Source: Anaerolineae bacterium (GTDB taxonomy: Bacteria; Chloroflexota; Anaerolineae; B4-G1; SLSP01). From it: 7,065 bases of DNA. Shown piece after piece: positions 5,345-7,065 of this stretch. The notes under the pieces are model-generated. The model had not been told where the DNA came from and made no database searches. It saw only the letters and a list, made by a program, of their open reading frames with translations. Position numbers and translations under genes: made by a program. Where the stretch lies: the NCBI GenBank assembly GCA_016927095.1, contig JAFGNI010000762.1:1-7065 (forward strand). Reading direction: 5' to 3'. How positions within the stretch are numbered: the first letter of the stretch is position 1; each line of letters opens with the position of its first letter.

Positions 5345-7045
5345 ATGAGTGAGGTGCAAGTCACAATCAATGGACAGAAAGTGGCAGCCCAGAGTGGCCA
5401 GACCATTCTGGAGGTCGCCACCGCTGCTGGCATCGACATTCCGACCCTCTGCTATCATCCTGCGTTGACAGCTTGGGGCGCCTGTCGCATGTGCTTGGTC
5501 GAGGTCAAAGGCATGCGGGGGCTCCAGACGGCATGTACGTGCCCCGTGGCTGATGGCATGGAAGTGGAGACCGAGACGGAGTCCGCGGTCAATGTGCGGA
5601 AGTTCGTCCTGGAGCTGCTCTTCTCCGAGCGCAACCACTACTGCATGTTCTGCCAGATGAGTGGTGACTGCGAGCTGCAGGATATGGCTTACCGCTATGG
5701 CCTGGACCACTTCACCTATCCCCGGCCCTACGACAAGCTCCCGGTCGACGCGTCACGCAAGTACTTCATCATGGACCACAACCGCTGCATCCTCTGCACG
5801 CGCTGCGTGCGGGCATGCTCGGAGATCGCCGCCAATCACACGCTCGACATCCGCGAGCGGGGTGCCGAATCCATGGTCATGGCCGACCTTAACGTCCCCT
5901 TTGGTGAGTCCACATGCGTTGAGTGCGGCACCTGCCTGCAGGTCTGCCCGACGGGTGCCCTAGTTGACGCCCGCAGCGCCTACGGTGGTCGCGAGAAGGA
6001 CGTCACCCACACCGAGACCACCTGTATGCAGTGCAGCGTCGGCTGCGCCCTGGATGTGGTCACGCGATACGACCGCTTGCTGCGCGTCGATGGCGTCTGG
6101 GACTCCGAGCCCAATGGCGGCCTGTTGTGTGTCGACGGGCGGTTCAAGCCGTTGTACGACAACCGTCAGCGCGTCAGGACGCCGATGGTCCGCCGCGACG
6201 GCAAGTTGGTCGAGACCGGGTGGAACGAGGCGCTCGACACCGTCGCCGAGAAGCTGAAGGCCGGCAACGTCCAGGGTCTGGCTACCTGCGCGACCACCAA
6301 CGAGGCACTGGAGGCCTTCGCGAAGCTGTTTGGCAAGGTCGATGGCCAGGCCGGCCTCCTAGAGCCGATGGCGCCCGCGCTGGGCTACGGCAAGGAAGCC
6401 AAGCTGCAGGATATCCTCGACGCCGACTTCATCGTCGTCGCCGGGGCGCAGCCGCTGGATTACCAGCGTGTGGTCGGCTACATGATCCATCGGGCAGGCG
6501 ATAACGGGGCCAAGGTCGCCGTGATAAGCGACAGTGAGAACAAGCTGAGCGCGCGCGCGGATATGACCGTCTCCTCCGCCGAAGCCGAGAAGGTCGCCAA
6601 GGCTGCCGCAGGGGCACAGAAGATCGTCATGGTCTACAGCGTGGGTATTAAGGGCAAGGTTCTAGCCGGGTTCCGCGGCTTAGGCGACAAGCTGTACGCC
6701 CTGGCGTTGAGCCCTGGCCGCAACGAGAAGGGCGCGGAAGCCGCCGGCCTGAAGCCCGTGGCGCCTAATGGCGCTGCCACGCAGTTCTTCCTGATGGGCG
6801 AGCAAGCCGAAGACCCGTCCTTGGTCGAGAAGCTCAACGGGGCTTTCACCATCGTCCAGGCGAGCTACGTGTCTCCGCTGACCGAGAAAGCTGACGTCCT
6901 GCTGCCGGCTCCTGTCTGGTACGAGCGTACAGGTCACGTGACGAACGTCGAGGGCAACGTCAAGCCGGTCGCTGAGGTCTTGCCGATGCCCGAGGGTGTG
7001 CGCGACGACGCAGACGTGCTCACAGCCCTAGCCGATCTGCTATAA
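5345..7045 (+). CDS. nuoG: Short NuoG-like multi-cluster Fe-S protein with degenerate molybdopterin-oxidoreductase region
   Basis: A 566-residue NuoG-family protein. Domain order: plant-type [2Fe-2S] domain (C36, C47, C50, C64); a C-x2-C-x5-C site at C100, C103, C109 with H98 nearby (N5-type [4Fe-4S]); a two-[4Fe-4S] ferredoxin domain (C148, C151, C154, C158; C191, C194, C197, C201); an N7-type site C227-x2-C230-x3-C234 with C262; then about 290 residues resembling a shrunken molybdopterin-oxidoreductase fold. The last contains WNEALDTVAEKL, ILDADFIVVAG and ADVLLPAPVWYE. It is much shorter than NuoG or formate dehydrogenase alpha subunits (usually about 700-900 residues). No selenocysteine or cysteine ligand region for molybdenum is evident, nor any H-cluster motif of [FeFe] hydrogenase. 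It is probably an electron-wiring subunit linking NuoEF to a partner. The stop TAA is followed two bases later by another dispersed repeat. Confidence 0.9.
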   Translation: MSEVQVTINGQKVAAQSGQTILEVATAAGIDIPTLCYHPALTAWGACRMCLVEVKGMRGLQTACTCPVADGMEVETETESAVNVRKFVLELLFSERNHYCMFCQMSGDCELQDMAYRYGLDHFTYPRPYDKLPVDASRKYFIMDHNRCILCTRCVRACSEIAANHTLDIRERGAESMVMADLNVPFGESTCVECGTCLQVCPTGALVDARSAYGGREKDVTHTETTCMQCSVGCALDVVTRYDRLLRVDGVWDSEPNGGLLCVDGRFKPLYDNRQRVRTPMVRRDGKLVETGWNEALDTVAEKLKAGNVQGLATCATTNEALEAFAKLFGKVDGQAGLLEPMAPALGYGKEAKLQDILDADFIVVAGAQPLDYQRVVGYMIHRAGDNGAKVAVISDSENKLSARADMTVSSAEAEKVAKAAAGAQKIVMVYSVGIKGKVLAGFRGLGDKLYALALSPGRNEKGAEAAGLKPVAPNGAATQFFLMGEQAEDPSLVEKLNGAFTIVQASYVSPLTEKADVLLPAPVWYERTGHVTNVEGNVKPVAEVLPMPEGVRDDADVLTALADLL

Positions 7046-7046
7046 T

Positions 7047-7064
7047 CCGGGGAGTTGTACCGGC
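7047..7064. repeat. Degenerate 18-bp palindromic repeat after the nuoG-like stop
   Basis: CCGGGGAGTTGTACCGGC matches the consensus CCGGTGATGTGTACCGGC at 15 of 18 positions, with the ACCGGC arm intact. It begins two bases after the TAA stop and runs to the window edge. It may be the first unit of another tandem pair continuing outside. Confidence 0.65.
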
Positions 7065-7065
7065 A

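Noticed and set aside
5345..7045. [FeFe] hydrogenase catalytic subunit (HydA/HndD)
   Set aside because: The N-terminal clusters are shared with HydA, but no H-cluster cysteine motifs (TSCCP, MPC-type) are present; the C-terminal part resembles NuoG/molybdopterin oxidoreductases.
7041..7046. Perfect TATAAT -10-like hexamer at the end of the nuoG-like gene
   Set aside because: It overlaps the final Leu codon and TAA stop, and no -35-like hexamer lies about 17 bp upstream (around 7018-7023). Chance is the simpler explanation.

Overview
This window is a single, tightly packed, all-plus-strand operon fragment of six genes encoding soluble NAD(P)H-oxidising, flavin/iron-sulfur machinery. It is of the kind related to the NADH module of respiratory complex I (NuoEFG) and to the accessory subunits of NAD(P)-linked, electron-bifurcating hydrogenases (HndABC / HydBC). 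The sequence is GC-rich with clear AGGAGG-type ribosome binding sites. Gene content and short dispersed repeats would suit an anaerobic or facultative environmental bacterium such as a member of the Chloroflexota, but that assignment is an inference and no rRNA or other marker is present.

Layout: a small GHKL-type ATPase (47-643); an HndB-like thioredoxin-fold ferredoxin (709-1068); a HydB/HndC-type NuoF with a C-terminal 2x[4Fe-4S] ferredoxin domain (1209-2969); a NuoE/HydC-type [2Fe-2S] protein (3144-3683); a second NuoF of complex I type without the C-terminal ferredoxin (3680-5263); and a short NuoG-like multi-cluster protein with a cut-down, apparently non-catalytic molybdopterin-oxidoreductase region (5345-7045). 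Electrons would plausibly run between NAD(P)H at the FMN of either NuoF, the [2Fe-2S] of NuoE, and the chain of clusters in NuoG, to a catalytic partner or acceptor that is not in this window. No [FeFe]-hydrogenase H-cluster motif and no complete molybdenum site is visible, so the terminal reaction cannot be named.

The most unusual non-coding feature is a family of 18-bp imperfect palindromes, consensus CCGGTGATGTGTACCGGC, at gene boundaries. Three are tandem pairs with an exact 21-bp period (1108-1146, 3618-3656, 5271-5309) and two are single degenerate copies over or just after stop codons (2963-2980, 7047-7064). One pair lies in frame inside the 3' end of nuoE and is translated as a duplicated heptapeptide. 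A separate array of eleven heptamers (3049-3125, consensus ATCCGGT) sits directly before the nuoE ribosome binding site. The protein-level novelty is the pairing of two NuoF subunits with different signature motifs around one NuoE, both with N-terminal thioredoxin-like domains that have lost every cysteine.
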